From contig JALHNZ010000038.1 in the NCBI GenBank assembly GCA_022843265.1, positions 1 to 32,511 of the forward strand: a DNA stretch of 32,511 nucleotides, written 5' to 3'. A program made the position numbers and the translations under genes. The notes below the pieces were generated by a model. That model was given only the letters and a program-made list of their open reading frames with translations. It was not told where the DNA came from and made no database searches. This stretch comes from Gemmatimonadaceae bacterium. Lineage in GTDB: Bacteria > Gemmatimonadota > Gemmatimonadetes > Gemmatimonadales > Gemmatimonadaceae. Below, piece after piece: positions 22,273 through 30,176 of this stretch. How positions within the stretch are numbered: position 1 is the stretch's first letter; each line of letters opens with the position of its first letter.

Positions 22273-22821
22273 ATGGCTGAATCGTCGCGCCGCCCACCGA
22301 AATCGTCGCTCGCCGCGTTGCGCACAACCGCGGCGCCGTGGGGCATTCCGGTGCCAGCCAAACCCAAAGCGCCGGTGTTGGCCAGCGCCTCGATTCCGAT
22401 TCGGGCGGCGCGTCCGGCTACGGCCGGCCAGACGCGGGTGCGGTCCGCGAGCGAACAGCGCACGATTGTCACAGTGATTGCCGCGGGCGTTGGGCTGTTG
22501 CTCGCGCTCAGCGTGATGGGCGCGAAAGCGAGCTTCGCGGTGTCGGCGTCTGAACAGGCGATCGGAGGAACGCTCGGCCGTGCGTCTCTGGCGCAAATGG
22601 AGTTTCGCGCGCGCCACGAACGTTTCGCGCTTTGGGAGGAGCTGGAAGCGAAGGGCATGCGGTTGCCGGAAGACGTGACGGTCCTGCATTCGAACGCCAC
22701 CACGTCGCACTGGTACCTGCGCCTTCGGCATCGCGCAACGGGCGTAACCTGTGAGCGCCTGGGGCAGCTGACTGATCCGCCGTCTGATCTCGTGAAGCCC
22801 ACCTGCGCACGCGCGCCGTAA
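22273..22821 (+). CDS. Uncharacterised single-span membrane protein
   Basis: This 182-residue protein is not recognised. A basic, Pro/Ala-rich N-terminus (1-62) is followed by one hydrophobic helix at about 64-84 (TIVTVIAAGVGLLLALSVMG). The C-terminal soluble part of about 95 residues contains RHERFALWEELEAKGMRLP, SHWYLRLRHR and two cysteines (TGVTCERL and the near-terminal KPTCARAP) that could form a disulfide in the periplasm. That part loosely recalls the globular domain of type IV pilin-like proteins, but there is no prepilin cleavage motif. It stands alone between divergent glpF and a same-strand TonB receptor 54 bases downstream. The ATG at 22273 is the first in frame. Confidence 0.6.
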   Translation: MAESSRRPPKSSLAALRTTAAPWGIPVPAKPKAPVLASASIPIRAARPATAGQTRVRSASEQRTIVTVIAAGVGLLLALSVMGAKASFAVSASEQAIGGTLGRASLAQMEFRARHERFALWEELEAKGMRLPEDVTVLHSNATTSHWYLRLRHRATGVTCERLGQLTDPPSDLVKPTCARAP

Positions 22822-22875
22822 CCCATCATTCGGCGCCCCAGTTGCATATGTTGGTCCACCAGCGTTGAATGTGGT

Positions 22876-25023
22876 GTGACCCAACTCTCTCAGATTCAGA
22901 ATCGCATGGGCGCGCTGCGCGCTGCGTGTCGCGTCGCGACCAGTGTGTGCCTCGTCGCCGCGTCGTCCACCGCGCTGCTTGCGCAACGCGACACGGCCCG
23001 TGGTACGACCACCATTGACGAAGTCCGTGTACGCATCGCGCGCGACGCCGAACGATCCGTGCTCGATTTGCCGTTCGCCATCAGTCGAGTGTCGCCGGAT
23101 AGTCTGCGCCCCCAGCTGCGGCGCGCGAATGTGGGGGATCTGCTGTTCGCGATTCCCGGCGTGCAGGTGCAAACGCGCAACAACCCCACACAAGACGCGC
23201 GCATTGCGGTTCGCGGATTCGGAGCGCGCAGCGCGTTTGGTGTGCGCGGCGTGAAGGTGCTGCGCGACGGCATTCCAATCACGCTGCCAGACGGACAGAC
23301 GCCCATGGACTGGCTCGATCTGGAAAGTGTGGGCAGCGTTGAAGCCATTCGTGGCACGGCGGCCGCGCTCTACGGCAACGCCGCAGGCGGCGTCCTTGAC
23401 TTTCGGACGCGTGATGCGGCGACGACGCCCGCCGCAGCGCACGCGCGCGTGTGGGACGGTGGTGGCGCACGACGCGCACAAGCATTGGCATCGGGCACGC
23501 TTGAATCCGCACGCGGACCCTCGCGCACCTGGCTGGCGAGTGTGGCGCACACGCGCACAGACGGACCCCGCATGTATGCACGGCAGGAAGCAACCAGCGC
23601 CTTTGTACGCGGCGAAGGCAGTGTGGGTGGCGCGCGCATTCGCCTCTATGGCAGTGCATTCGATATGCCCCTCGCCGAGAATCCAGGCGCGCTCACCGCC
23701 GGCGAGCTCGCACGTGATGTACGACTGGCCGATTCGCTGTCAGTTGCGCGAGGGGCGAGCAAAACGGTGCGACACGCGCAACTCGGCGTGAGTGCAGAAC
23801 AGGGCACGGCCGACGATGGACTGGCGATTGCTGCCTGGGCCGGCGCGCGCGAGTTGGACAATCCCTTGCCTTTTGCCGTGGTGAATGTTGACCGTCGCAA
23901 TATGGGCATGTGGGTGCGCGGCACGTCCACGTCGCAGCTGCGCGGGCTGACCGCACGCATGTCGGCCGGCATCGATATTCAGAGCGTCAATGACGATCGA
24001 CGCAACTTTGAGAACTGTGTAGGGCAAGCCACCTCTGCGCGATGCCCCACCGCGGGCAGTGATCGCGGGCGGCTCCGATTGGATCAGCGTGAGGTGGTGC
24101 AATCGGAAGGTGCCTTCGTGCGCTACGAAATCGGATTACCGCGCACGCTGGAGGCGAGCGTAGCGCTTCGCTGGGACCAGATTCGTTTTCGCGTCACCGA
24201 TCGTTTCGTGACCACAACAGATCGCGACGACAGCGGCGAGGAAGGACAGACCGCGGTGAATCCGATGCTCGGGCTCACGTGGCGCGTACGACCATCGCTT
24301 TCCGTGTATTCCAATCTGAGTTCGGCGTTTGAGACGCCCACGGTCACCGAACTGACCACGCAGGCGGATGGCACGGCCGGACTGAACGCCGTACTCAAAC
24401 CCCAACGCACGCGTACGCTTGAAGCGGGTGTGCGCGGGTTGCTCGGCACACGCACGTGGCTCGATGTCGCGCTGTTCGAAGCGAGATCACTCGATGAGCT
24501 CGTGCCCTTTGATGTGCCGAATGCACCGGGTCGCCGAGCGTTCAGAAATGCCGGACGGACGTCGCGTCGTGGACTCGAGGCGAGCGCGCGCACGCTCGTA
24601 GGTCGCGGCGATATCGGTGTCTCATACACGGGCTCGCGCTTTCGATTTGTTGACTACGAAGTGAGCGGCACGCGCTTTGACGGAAATGTCGTGCCTGGCA
24701 TTCCGTCGCATCAGTTGCAAGCGTGGAGCACGTGGCGCGTACAGCGCTGGTTCGTGACCACCGATGTGGCGCTGGCTTCTTCCGTTAGCGTGAATGATGC
24801 GGCCACGGAACGCGCTGACGGTTGGACGCTGGTGGGACTGCGTGGCGGCCTCGAGAATGGTGCGTCGATTGGCCGTTGGAGCGTGGCGCCGGTGTTCGGC
24901 GTGGAGAACCTGTTGGATTCCCGCTATGCGAGCGCTGTGCTGATCAATGCAACGCGCGGTCGATTCTACGAGCCGGCGGCGCCGCGCACGTTCTTTGCCG
25001 GATTGCGCATGGACGTGCGCTAA
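22876..25023 (+). CDS. TonB-dependent outer-membrane receptor, YncD/PqqU-like plug
   Basis: The product of up to 715 residues has a signal peptide (MGALRAACRVATSVCLVAAS, cut near LLAQ), a plug domain at about 55-180 and a 22-strand-type beta-barrel to the end. The plug reads IAVRGFGARSAFGVRG, then DGIPITLPDGQ, then VEAIRGTAAALYGNAAGG. This pattern is shared with YncD/PqqU of E. coli, a receptor that takes up the cofactor pyrroloquinoline quinone; other receptors also carry parts of it. A disulfide may form between the two Cys of NFENCVGQATSARCP. The GTG at 22876 is given as start, but the ATG at 22906 sits exactly at the signal peptide and is equally likely. The ligand cannot be fixed from sequence. 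Confidence 0.88.
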   Translation: MTQLSQIQNRMGALRAACRVATSVCLVAASSTALLAQRDTARGTTTIDEVRVRIARDAERSVLDLPFAISRVSPDSLRPQLRRANVGDLLFAIPGVQVQTRNNPTQDARIAVRGFGARSAFGVRGVKVLRDGIPITLPDGQTPMDWLDLESVGSVEAIRGTAAALYGNAAGGVLDFRTRDAATTPAAAHARVWDGGGARRAQALASGTLESARGPSRTWLASVAHTRTDGPRMYARQEATSAFVRGEGSVGGARIRLYGSAFDMPLAENPGALTAGELARDVRLADSLSVARGASKTVRHAQLGVSAEQGTADDGLAIAAWAGARELDNPLPFAVVNVDRRNMGMWVRGTSTSQLRGLTARMSAGIDIQSVNDDRRNFENCVGQATSARCPTAGSDRGRLRLDQREVVQSEGAFVRYEIGLPRTLEASVALRWDQIRFRVTDRFVTTTDRDDSGEEGQTAVNPMLGLTWRVRPSLSVYSNLSSAFETPTVTELTTQADGTAGLNAVLKPQRTRTLEAGVRGLLGTRTWLDVALFEARSLDELVPFDVPNAPGRRAFRNAGRTSRRGLEASARTLVGRGDIGVSYTGSRFRFVDYEVSGTRFDGNVVPGIPSHQLQAWSTWRVQRWFVTTDVALASSVSVNDAATERADGWTLVGLRGGLENGASIGRWSVAPVFGVENLLDSRYASAVLINATRGRFYEPAAPRTFFAGLRMDVR

Positions 25024-25031
25024 CGGATTCG

Positions 25032-25063
25032 CTCCGGCGCGGTGCGTAGAGCACGCGCCGGAG
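25032..25063. terminator. Hairpin between convergent genes
   Basis: CTCCGGCGCG (25032-25041) and CGCGCCGGAG (25054-25063) form a perfect 10-bp GC-rich stem with a 12-base loop. It lies between the TonB receptor stop and the stop of the convergent secreted-protein gene, so it could act in both directions. There is no T-run on either side. Confidence 0.6.
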
Positions 25064-25066
25064 TAA

Positions 25067-26014
25067 CTACTGGTACTGAATGTAGAGCGGCGCTGGTGTG
25101 AGCTTGACGATCTCAGCGGGCGTCATGAGCGAGCTGCCGTTCCAGGTGTCGTTCTTGTAGAAAATCTTGAATCCGGCGAACTGCACGGGCTCTTTGAAGA
25201 CGTACGCGTTGTACGTGTCGCGCTTCAGGCGCGGCGACCCCCAACCATCCATGTGCATAACCACCTGCACGCGCGGATCACGCTTGATGCGGTCGTAGCC
25301 GGTGACCATGCGCTGTGTGTAGCGATGAATCACGAGCACCTTGGGCGGCAAGTTGTGCTTGGTCACCAGCGCCGCGAGATAGTCGATCACCCAGTTGATT
25401 TCGTCGGCATCGTAGGTGCCCACCCGCTTGCCCGGAATCGCACCGCCCTTCATGGCGAACTCAGGATCAATGCCGAGGTGTACATCGGGCATCGATAAGT
25501 ATTTTTCGAAGCGCGGCGCTTCCGCCTGAATTGAGCTCTGGCCGACTTGCAGGTCGAGGAACAACACCGCATTTCGGCGCTTGGCCCAACCGTGCACCCG
25601 ATCAACCAGCGTGTCGGCCATTTTCGTGCGCCACTTTTTGTCGCGGCCGGCGCTCCCCTGCGCGACCATGGCGATAAAATGCAGCGCCGGCTGCACGGGC
25701 GTGGACGGATCTGCAGCGTTCCACGCGGCGACTTCCTTGTCGAGGCGAGCCAGCATCTGGTCTACCGGCAACTGGCCAAGAATGCCCATTCGGTTGGACA
25801 GTGGATTGCCGTAATACGCGACAATGCGTTTGGACGGCAACAGCGAGCCCGGCAGCGGTGGCGGACCTGGCACCGGCCACACCGGCCCCGACTTGGTAAC
25901 GGCTGTCGCACTCTTTGCGGAGTCCTGCGCCTGCAGCGGACCGCCTGCGAGCAACGCCGTCGCCACGGCGATGCCGGTCACGGCGAACGATGGTGTCGTA
26001 AACAGGCGCCGCAT
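25067..26014 (-). CDS. Secreted protein of unknown function, possible TIM-barrel hydrolase fold
   Basis: This 315-residue exported protein starts MRRLFTTPSFAVTGIAVATA and has a predicted cut after PLQAQ. After a Pro-rich linker (about 40-60) the mature part alternates strand-like and helical stretches as in a beta/alpha barrel: RIVAYYGNP, ALHFIAMVAQG, AVLFLDLQVGQSS, VHLGIDPEFAMKG, VLVIHRYTQRM and VQVVMHMDGWG. Acidic residues at strand ends (FLDLQ, DPEF, MDGWG) recall glycoside hydrolases, but no family catalytic pair can be assigned. The frame is open to an ATG at 26053 directly after the sppA stop (TAAATG), but the ATG at 26014 places the signal peptide correctly. It follows sppA on the same strand and is likely co-transcribed. 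Confidence 0.7.
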   Translation of the reverse strand: MRRLFTTPSFAVTGIAVATALLAGGPLQAQDSAKSATAVTKSGPVWPVPGPPPLPGSLLPSKRIVAYYGNPLSNRMGILGQLPVDQMLARLDKEVAAWNAADPSTPVQPALHFIAMVAQGSAGRDKKWRTKMADTLVDRVHGWAKRRNAVLFLDLQVGQSSIQAEAPRFEKYLSMPDVHLGIDPEFAMKGGAIPGKRVGTYDADEINWVIDYLAALVTKHNLPPKVLVIHRYTQRMVTGYDRIKRDPRVQVVMHMDGWGSPRLKRDTYNAYVFKEPVQFAGFKIFYKNDTWNGSSLMTPAEIVKLTPAPLYIQYQ

Positions 26015-26053
26015 CACACCGCGATTCGCGTTCGTGCAGAATGAGTAAGTCAT

Positions 26054-28084
26054 TTACGGAAGTTGAATCACAAAGGGCATGCGCGCATACGTGCCGCGCG
26101 GATCGTTCAGCATCAGGAGACCACCGAGCTCGCGCGCCAGCGAACGCACCGCGTCCGCAAGAGGTCCGTGACGTGAAGCGGAGCGTGTCCACGCATCAAT
26201 CGCAGCACTCGTCTGCACGGGAGCACTCGCTCCACCAAGCGCCTGACGTACTGTACCCACAACAGGCGGCGGAGTGTCATCAAACAGCTCCTGCAGCATT
26301 TCCGTGGTGCCCTTCACCTTTGGCACTTCCAGCAATCCGTAGTCATCGCCCAGCTGCGCCGCTGATGCGGCGTGCACAATCGCATCGTTCAGATCGCCCA
26401 TCTCATCCACGAGACCGAGCGCGAGCGCGTCTTCACCAGACCAGACACGTCCTTCCGCGATCGCGGCCACAGAGTCGAGTGGCAGGGAACGTGCGTTCGC
26501 AACGCGAAGGAGGAACGCATCGTACACGGCGTCAATGCTGCGCTGCACGAGTGCGAGCTCCGCGTTCGTCCGTGGCCGCGCGATGGAATAGATGTCGGCG
26601 TAGCGCGCGGTGCTGACGGTATCCGTCGTAATGCCGTTCTTCTCCGCGATGCCCTTGAGGTTCGGGAAAATGGCGAACACACCGATTGAACCCGTCAGTG
26701 TGGTTGGCTGCGCAAACACACGGCGCGCGGCCGTGGCAATCCAGTAGCCGCCGCTTGCCGCGAGTGTGCCCATCGACACCACGACCGGCTTCTTGGCGTT
26801 CAGCAGCACCAGCTCACGCTGAATCTCTTCCGAGGCCGTGACGCTACCGCCCGGGCTGTTCACGCGCAGCACGATGGCTCGCACTGAATTGTCGTTGCGC
26901 AGCTTGCGCAGCTCGCGCGCGAACGACGTGCCACCCACCTGATCCGTGCCGCCTTCGCCATTCACGATTTCGCCCTGCGCATACACAATCGCGATCTTGC
27001 GGCGCGCGGTCGCGTCACTGGTGCGCGCGACCGCGATCTGTGCGTAGTTGCGTAGCAAGATCTGTGGCAACGACGTTGGCAGTGATGGTAGCAGTGAGCC
27101 CGAGGTCGACGTGTCGGCACTCATGGTGTCCGCCGCGTCGGAACCGGCGGCGGAATCGGCGGCCATTGCCAGAGGTGCGGAATCAACGGAGCTGGCGGTC
27201 GAATCGCCGCCGCTCGCCGTTGCACTCGATGCGACCGTCGCGCCACTTGCACGTCGCAAGTCGCCAAGCAGCACATCAAAGTGCGCCACGCGATCAATGA
27301 GCCCGTAGCGCAACGCTTCCTCGGGAGTGAACAACGCGACCGAATCGGCGAGTTGCTGCAACTGCGCCGTGTCCAACACGCGTGACTCCGCAACACTGCG
27401 TTTGATTTCACTCCAGGTGGCTTCGAGATATCGACGCGTTTGCGCGCGATTTTCCGGGCTCATGTTCGGGCGCGTAAACGGCTCGACAGCCGCCTTGAAC
27501 TTGCCCACTCGGCTCACCTGCACACCAATGCCGTACTTTTCCAGGAAGCCGGCAAAGTGCACCTGCGTCGCGGACAATCCGTTGAACTGCAGGGTGCCAA
27601 ACGGATCGAGCGTGATGGTGCTGGCGGCGCTCGCGATGTAGTAGTCGCGAACCGTGGGGTCCACGAGATACGCATGCACCGGCTTGCCCGCGGCTACCAC
27701 GCCAGCGAGCGCTTCGCGAAACTCGATCAGTCCGCCATACCCGGACGAAAGGCCGTCACTGGCCACGTTGCCGCGCAGCAAAACAGCACTGATACGATCA
27801 TCGGAGGCGGCCTCTTGCAATGCGACCACGGCGCCACGCAACGACAGCTTCGATGCGCCCGGATCGGCGAGTGCGCGGTCCCACGCGCTACCCGGCGAGC
27901 GCTCAGCGGGCCGATCGGCCAGCGCTTGCGACAGGTCCACCACAAGGACCGCACCATTGGGCACCGACGGCGCTGAATCTCCCGACGCCGCCGCAATCAG
28001 CCCGATCGTGAGCATCAGCACGACCAGAAAGAGCAGGGCGATGGTAGCGAGGTTGGCAGCGATGTTGGTGAAGAACTGTTTCAT
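26054..28084 (-). CDS. sppA: Signal peptide peptidase SppA, long (67K) type
   Basis: SppA is an inner-membrane serine/lysine protease that degrades cleaved signal peptides. This 676-residue version has an N-terminal membrane anchor (about 10-33) and two SppA/ClpP-fold halves. The dyad is split as in E. coli: Lys197 in VGKFKAAVEPF in the first half and Ser444 in TLAASGGYW in the second. RVNSPGGSV (about 407-415) marks the second active-site region. A low-complexity Ser/Ala/Asp/Thr linker of about 55 residues (283-337) separates the halves and accounts for most of the excess over the 618-residue E. coli enzyme. The ATG at 28084 gives the membrane anchor. It precedes the secreted-protein gene with almost no gap. 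Confidence 0.95.
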   Translation of the reverse strand: MKQFFTNIAANLATIALLFLVVLMLTIGLIAAASGDSAPSVPNGAVLVVDLSQALADRPAERSPGSAWDRALADPGASKLSLRGAVVALQEAASDDRISAVLLRGNVASDGLSSGYGGLIEFREALAGVVAAGKPVHAYLVDPTVRDYYIASAASTITLDPFGTLQFNGLSATQVHFAGFLEKYGIGVQVSRVGKFKAAVEPFTRPNMSPENRAQTRRYLEATWSEIKRSVAESRVLDTAQLQQLADSVALFTPEEALRYGLIDRVAHFDVLLGDLRRASGATVASSATASGGDSTASSVDSAPLAMAADSAAGSDAADTMSADTSTSGSLLPSLPTSLPQILLRNYAQIAVARTSDATARRKIAIVYAQGEIVNGEGGTDQVGGTSFARELRKLRNDNSVRAIVLRVNSPGGSVTASEEIQRELVLLNAKKPVVVSMGTLAASGGYWIATAARRVFAQPTTLTGSIGVFAIFPNLKGIAEKNGITTDTVSTARYADIYSIARPRTNAELALVQRSIDAVYDAFLLRVANARSLPLDSVAAIAEGRVWSGEDALALGLVDEMGDLNDAIVHAASAAQLGDDYGLLEVPKVKGTTEMLQELFDDTPPPVVGTVRQALGGASAPVQTSAAIDAWTRSASRHGPLADAVRSLARELGGLLMLNDPRGTYARMPFVIQLP

Positions 28085-28312
28085 GCGGGCTCCAAAGCGT
28101 GGACAGAAAGCGATACAGGGAGTCTAACGCGGCGGCGGTTCAAGTAGTGTCGAGCAGGGGCAGGCGCAAAACATGACGCCAGCGTCGTGATTTGGCCTTG
28201 TCGGACCGCCGGTTCAATCGCATCTTCAAGGCAGGCCGCAGAGCTCTGGCGCGCCGGGACCGCACCACGGTCCGGCTGGCTCCGCGATGGTTGTCCTCCC
28301 TTGAGGTGTTGC
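28085..28312. other. Divergent intergenic region, sppA / acyl-CoA dehydrogenase
   Basis: These 228 bases hold the two divergent promoters. The only clear structure is a small hairpin GGACCG-CACCA-CGGTCC (28257-28273). I could not identify convincing -35/-10 pairs on either strand. Confidence 0.3.
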
Positions 28313-30103
28313 ATGCCCACGTATCGCGCTCCGCTCGACGACATTCGCTTTGTGCTGCATGACGTTCACGGCGTGGCCCGTCTGGCCGAGCTGCCTGGCT
28401 GCGAAGAGGCGACGCCCGATGTGGTGGATGCCGTGCTCGCGGAAGGCGCGAAAGTGTGTGAAGAGGTGCTCTTCCCGATCAATCAGTCGGGCGATGCCGA
28501 GGGCTGCACCTATGATCAGGGTACGGTGCGCACGCCGAGTGGTTTCATTGATGCGTACAAGCAATACACCGCGGGCGGCTGGACCGGCATTGCCGCCGAT
28601 CCCGCGTACGGCGGTCAGGGTCTGCCCGAAGCCGTGCGCTTTGTGTTTGAAGAAATGCTCTGCTCGGCGAACTTGTCGTTCAGCATGTATCCGGGGTTGT
28701 CGCACGGTGCCTACAGCGCGCTCACGAGCCACGGTGATGACGAACTCAAGGCGCGCTATCTGCCCAAGTTGGTGGACGGCAGCTGGGCTGGCACCATGTG
28801 CCTGACCGAGGCGCATGCGGGCACCGATCTCGGCATTCTCACCACGCGCGCTGTCCCGTCGGGAGACGGGGCCTACAGCATTACCGGTACCAAGATTTTT
28901 ATCTCGGCCGGCGAGCAGGATCTCACCGAAAACATTTTGCATCTCGTCCTCGCCAGGCTGCCCGATGCGCCGGCCGGAACCAAGGGGATCAGTATGTTTC
29001 TCGTGCCCAAATTCTTGCCCACGGAAGAAGGACGTCCCGGCACACGCAACGGCGTCACGTGTGGTTCGATTGAGCACAAGATGGGCATCAAGGGATCGGC
29101 CACGTGCGTCCTGAATTTTGACAGCGCCACCGGCTTCATGGTGGGCGAAGCCAACAAGGGCATGCGCGCCATGTTCGTCATGATGAATGGTGCGCGCCTG
29201 GCCGTTGGCATGCAGGGATTAGGATTGTCAGAAGTCGCGTATCAGAATGCGCTCGCGTACGCGAAGGATCGTCTGCAGGGGCGTTCGCTTACGGGCGCGA
29301 AGAATCCGAGTGGTCCGGCAGATTCGATTCTTGTGCATCCCGATGTGCGAAAGGGGCTGCTACGCGTGAAGGCGTTTAATGAAGGGGCGCGTGCGCTGGC
29401 GTACTGGGTGGGCATGCTCATCGACATCGAGCATCGTCATACCGATGCTGCCACTCGCGAAGAAGCGGCCGATGTGGTGGCGCTGATGACCCCAGTGATC
29501 AAAGCGTTCTTTACCGACCTGGGTTTTGACAGCACGAACATTTCGCTGCAGACGCTGGGCGGTCACGGCTACATCCGGGAATACGGCATTGAGCAGTACG
29601 TGCGCGACGCGCGCATTGCGCAGATCTACGAAGGGACCAACGCGGTGCAGGCGCTTGATCTCGTGGGTCGTAAGCTGCCAATGGAAGGTGGGCGGCTCGT
29701 TCGTCGATTCTTTTCGCTGGTCAAGTCGGACATTGACTCAGCCGCGGATGACGAGGTGCTCGAGGCACTGGCCAAGCCGGTTGGCGAAGCGCTGGTCAAA
29801 CTGCAGAAGGCCACGATGCTGCTGGCGGAAAAGGGGTTTGCCAATCCTGATGAAGCGGGCGCGGTCGCCACGGATTACCTGCACCTGATGGGCTACACCG
29901 CGCTTGGGTGGCAGTGGCTCAAAATGGCCACCGTGGCGCGCCGGAAGCTGGCGGCTGGCGAGGGCGATGCCACGTTCCTTGGTGCGAAGGTCAAAACGGC
30001 GCGTTTTTATATGTCACACATGATGCCGGAGACGAATGCGTTGCTGGCGCGCATTCAGGCCGGTGCGTCGTCGATCATGGCATTGACGGAAGCGGAGTTT
30101 TAA
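28313..30103 (+). CDS. Acyl-CoA dehydrogenase, long form with C-terminal extension
   Basis: This 596-residue FAD enzyme oxidises an acyl-CoA to its 2,3-enoyl form. It has the N-terminal helical domain, the middle beta domain (MCLTEAHAGTDLG, about 162-174, and GTKIFISAGEQD), and the C-terminal helical domain with TLGGHGYIREYG and the catalytic-base region IYEGTNAVQALDL, where Glu440 is the likely base. It exceeds the usual ~380 residues by an extra C-terminal domain of about 130 residues, as in the FadE/DmdC-like group (DmdC acts on methylmercaptopropionyl-CoA); the substrate here is unknown. I choose the ATG at 28313 (MPTYRAPLDDIRF), preceded by GAGGTG; the open frame to 28187 has no such site. 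A terminator-like hairpin follows 20 bases after the stop. Confidence 0.92.
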   Translation: MPTYRAPLDDIRFVLHDVHGVARLAELPGCEEATPDVVDAVLAEGAKVCEEVLFPINQSGDAEGCTYDQGTVRTPSGFIDAYKQYTAGGWTGIAADPAYGGQGLPEAVRFVFEEMLCSANLSFSMYPGLSHGAYSALTSHGDDELKARYLPKLVDGSWAGTMCLTEAHAGTDLGILTTRAVPSGDGAYSITGTKIFISAGEQDLTENILHLVLARLPDAPAGTKGISMFLVPKFLPTEEGRPGTRNGVTCGSIEHKMGIKGSATCVLNFDSATGFMVGEANKGMRAMFVMMNGARLAVGMQGLGLSEVAYQNALAYAKDRLQGRSLTGAKNPSGPADSILVHPDVRKGLLRVKAFNEGARALAYWVGMLIDIEHRHTDAATREEAADVVALMTPVIKAFFTDLGFDSTNISLQTLGGHGYIREYGIEQYVRDARIAQIYEGTNAVQALDLVGRKLPMEGGRLVRRFFSLVKSDIDSAADDEVLEALAKPVGEALVKLQKATMLLAEKGFANPDEAGAVATDYLHLMGYTALGWQWLKMATVARRKLAAGEGDATFLGAKVKTARFYMSHMMPETNALLARIQAGASSIMALTEAEF

Positions 30104-30123
30104 CGCTCGTTCGCGAATTCAAG

Positions 30124-30175
30124 AAAAGGGGGAGGGAGGCCGAAGCTCCTAGACAACACTTTCTCCCTCCCTTTT
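30124..30175 (+). terminator. Intrinsic terminator ending at the next gene's start codon
   Basis: AAAAGGG (30124-30130) pairs with CCCTTTT (30169-30175) and AGGGAG (30133-30138) pairs with CTCCCT (30163-30168), with a two-G bulge and a 24-base loop. The T-run ends one base before the diguanylate cyclase ATG at 30177. It suits termination of the acyl-CoA dehydrogenase transcript but would also sequester the leader of the next gene. Confidence 0.65.
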
Positions 30176-30176
30176 A

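Noticed and set aside
21967-23550. 527-codon open frame antisense to the TonB receptor, the orphan gene and the start of glpF
   Set aside because: It spans intergenic regions and three genes, is Arg-rich, and shows no domain or start signal.
28205-28225. GGTTCAATC, similar to a tRNA T-loop
   Set aside because: The flanking bases cannot form a T-stem or acceptor stem, and no anticodon arm is found upstream.
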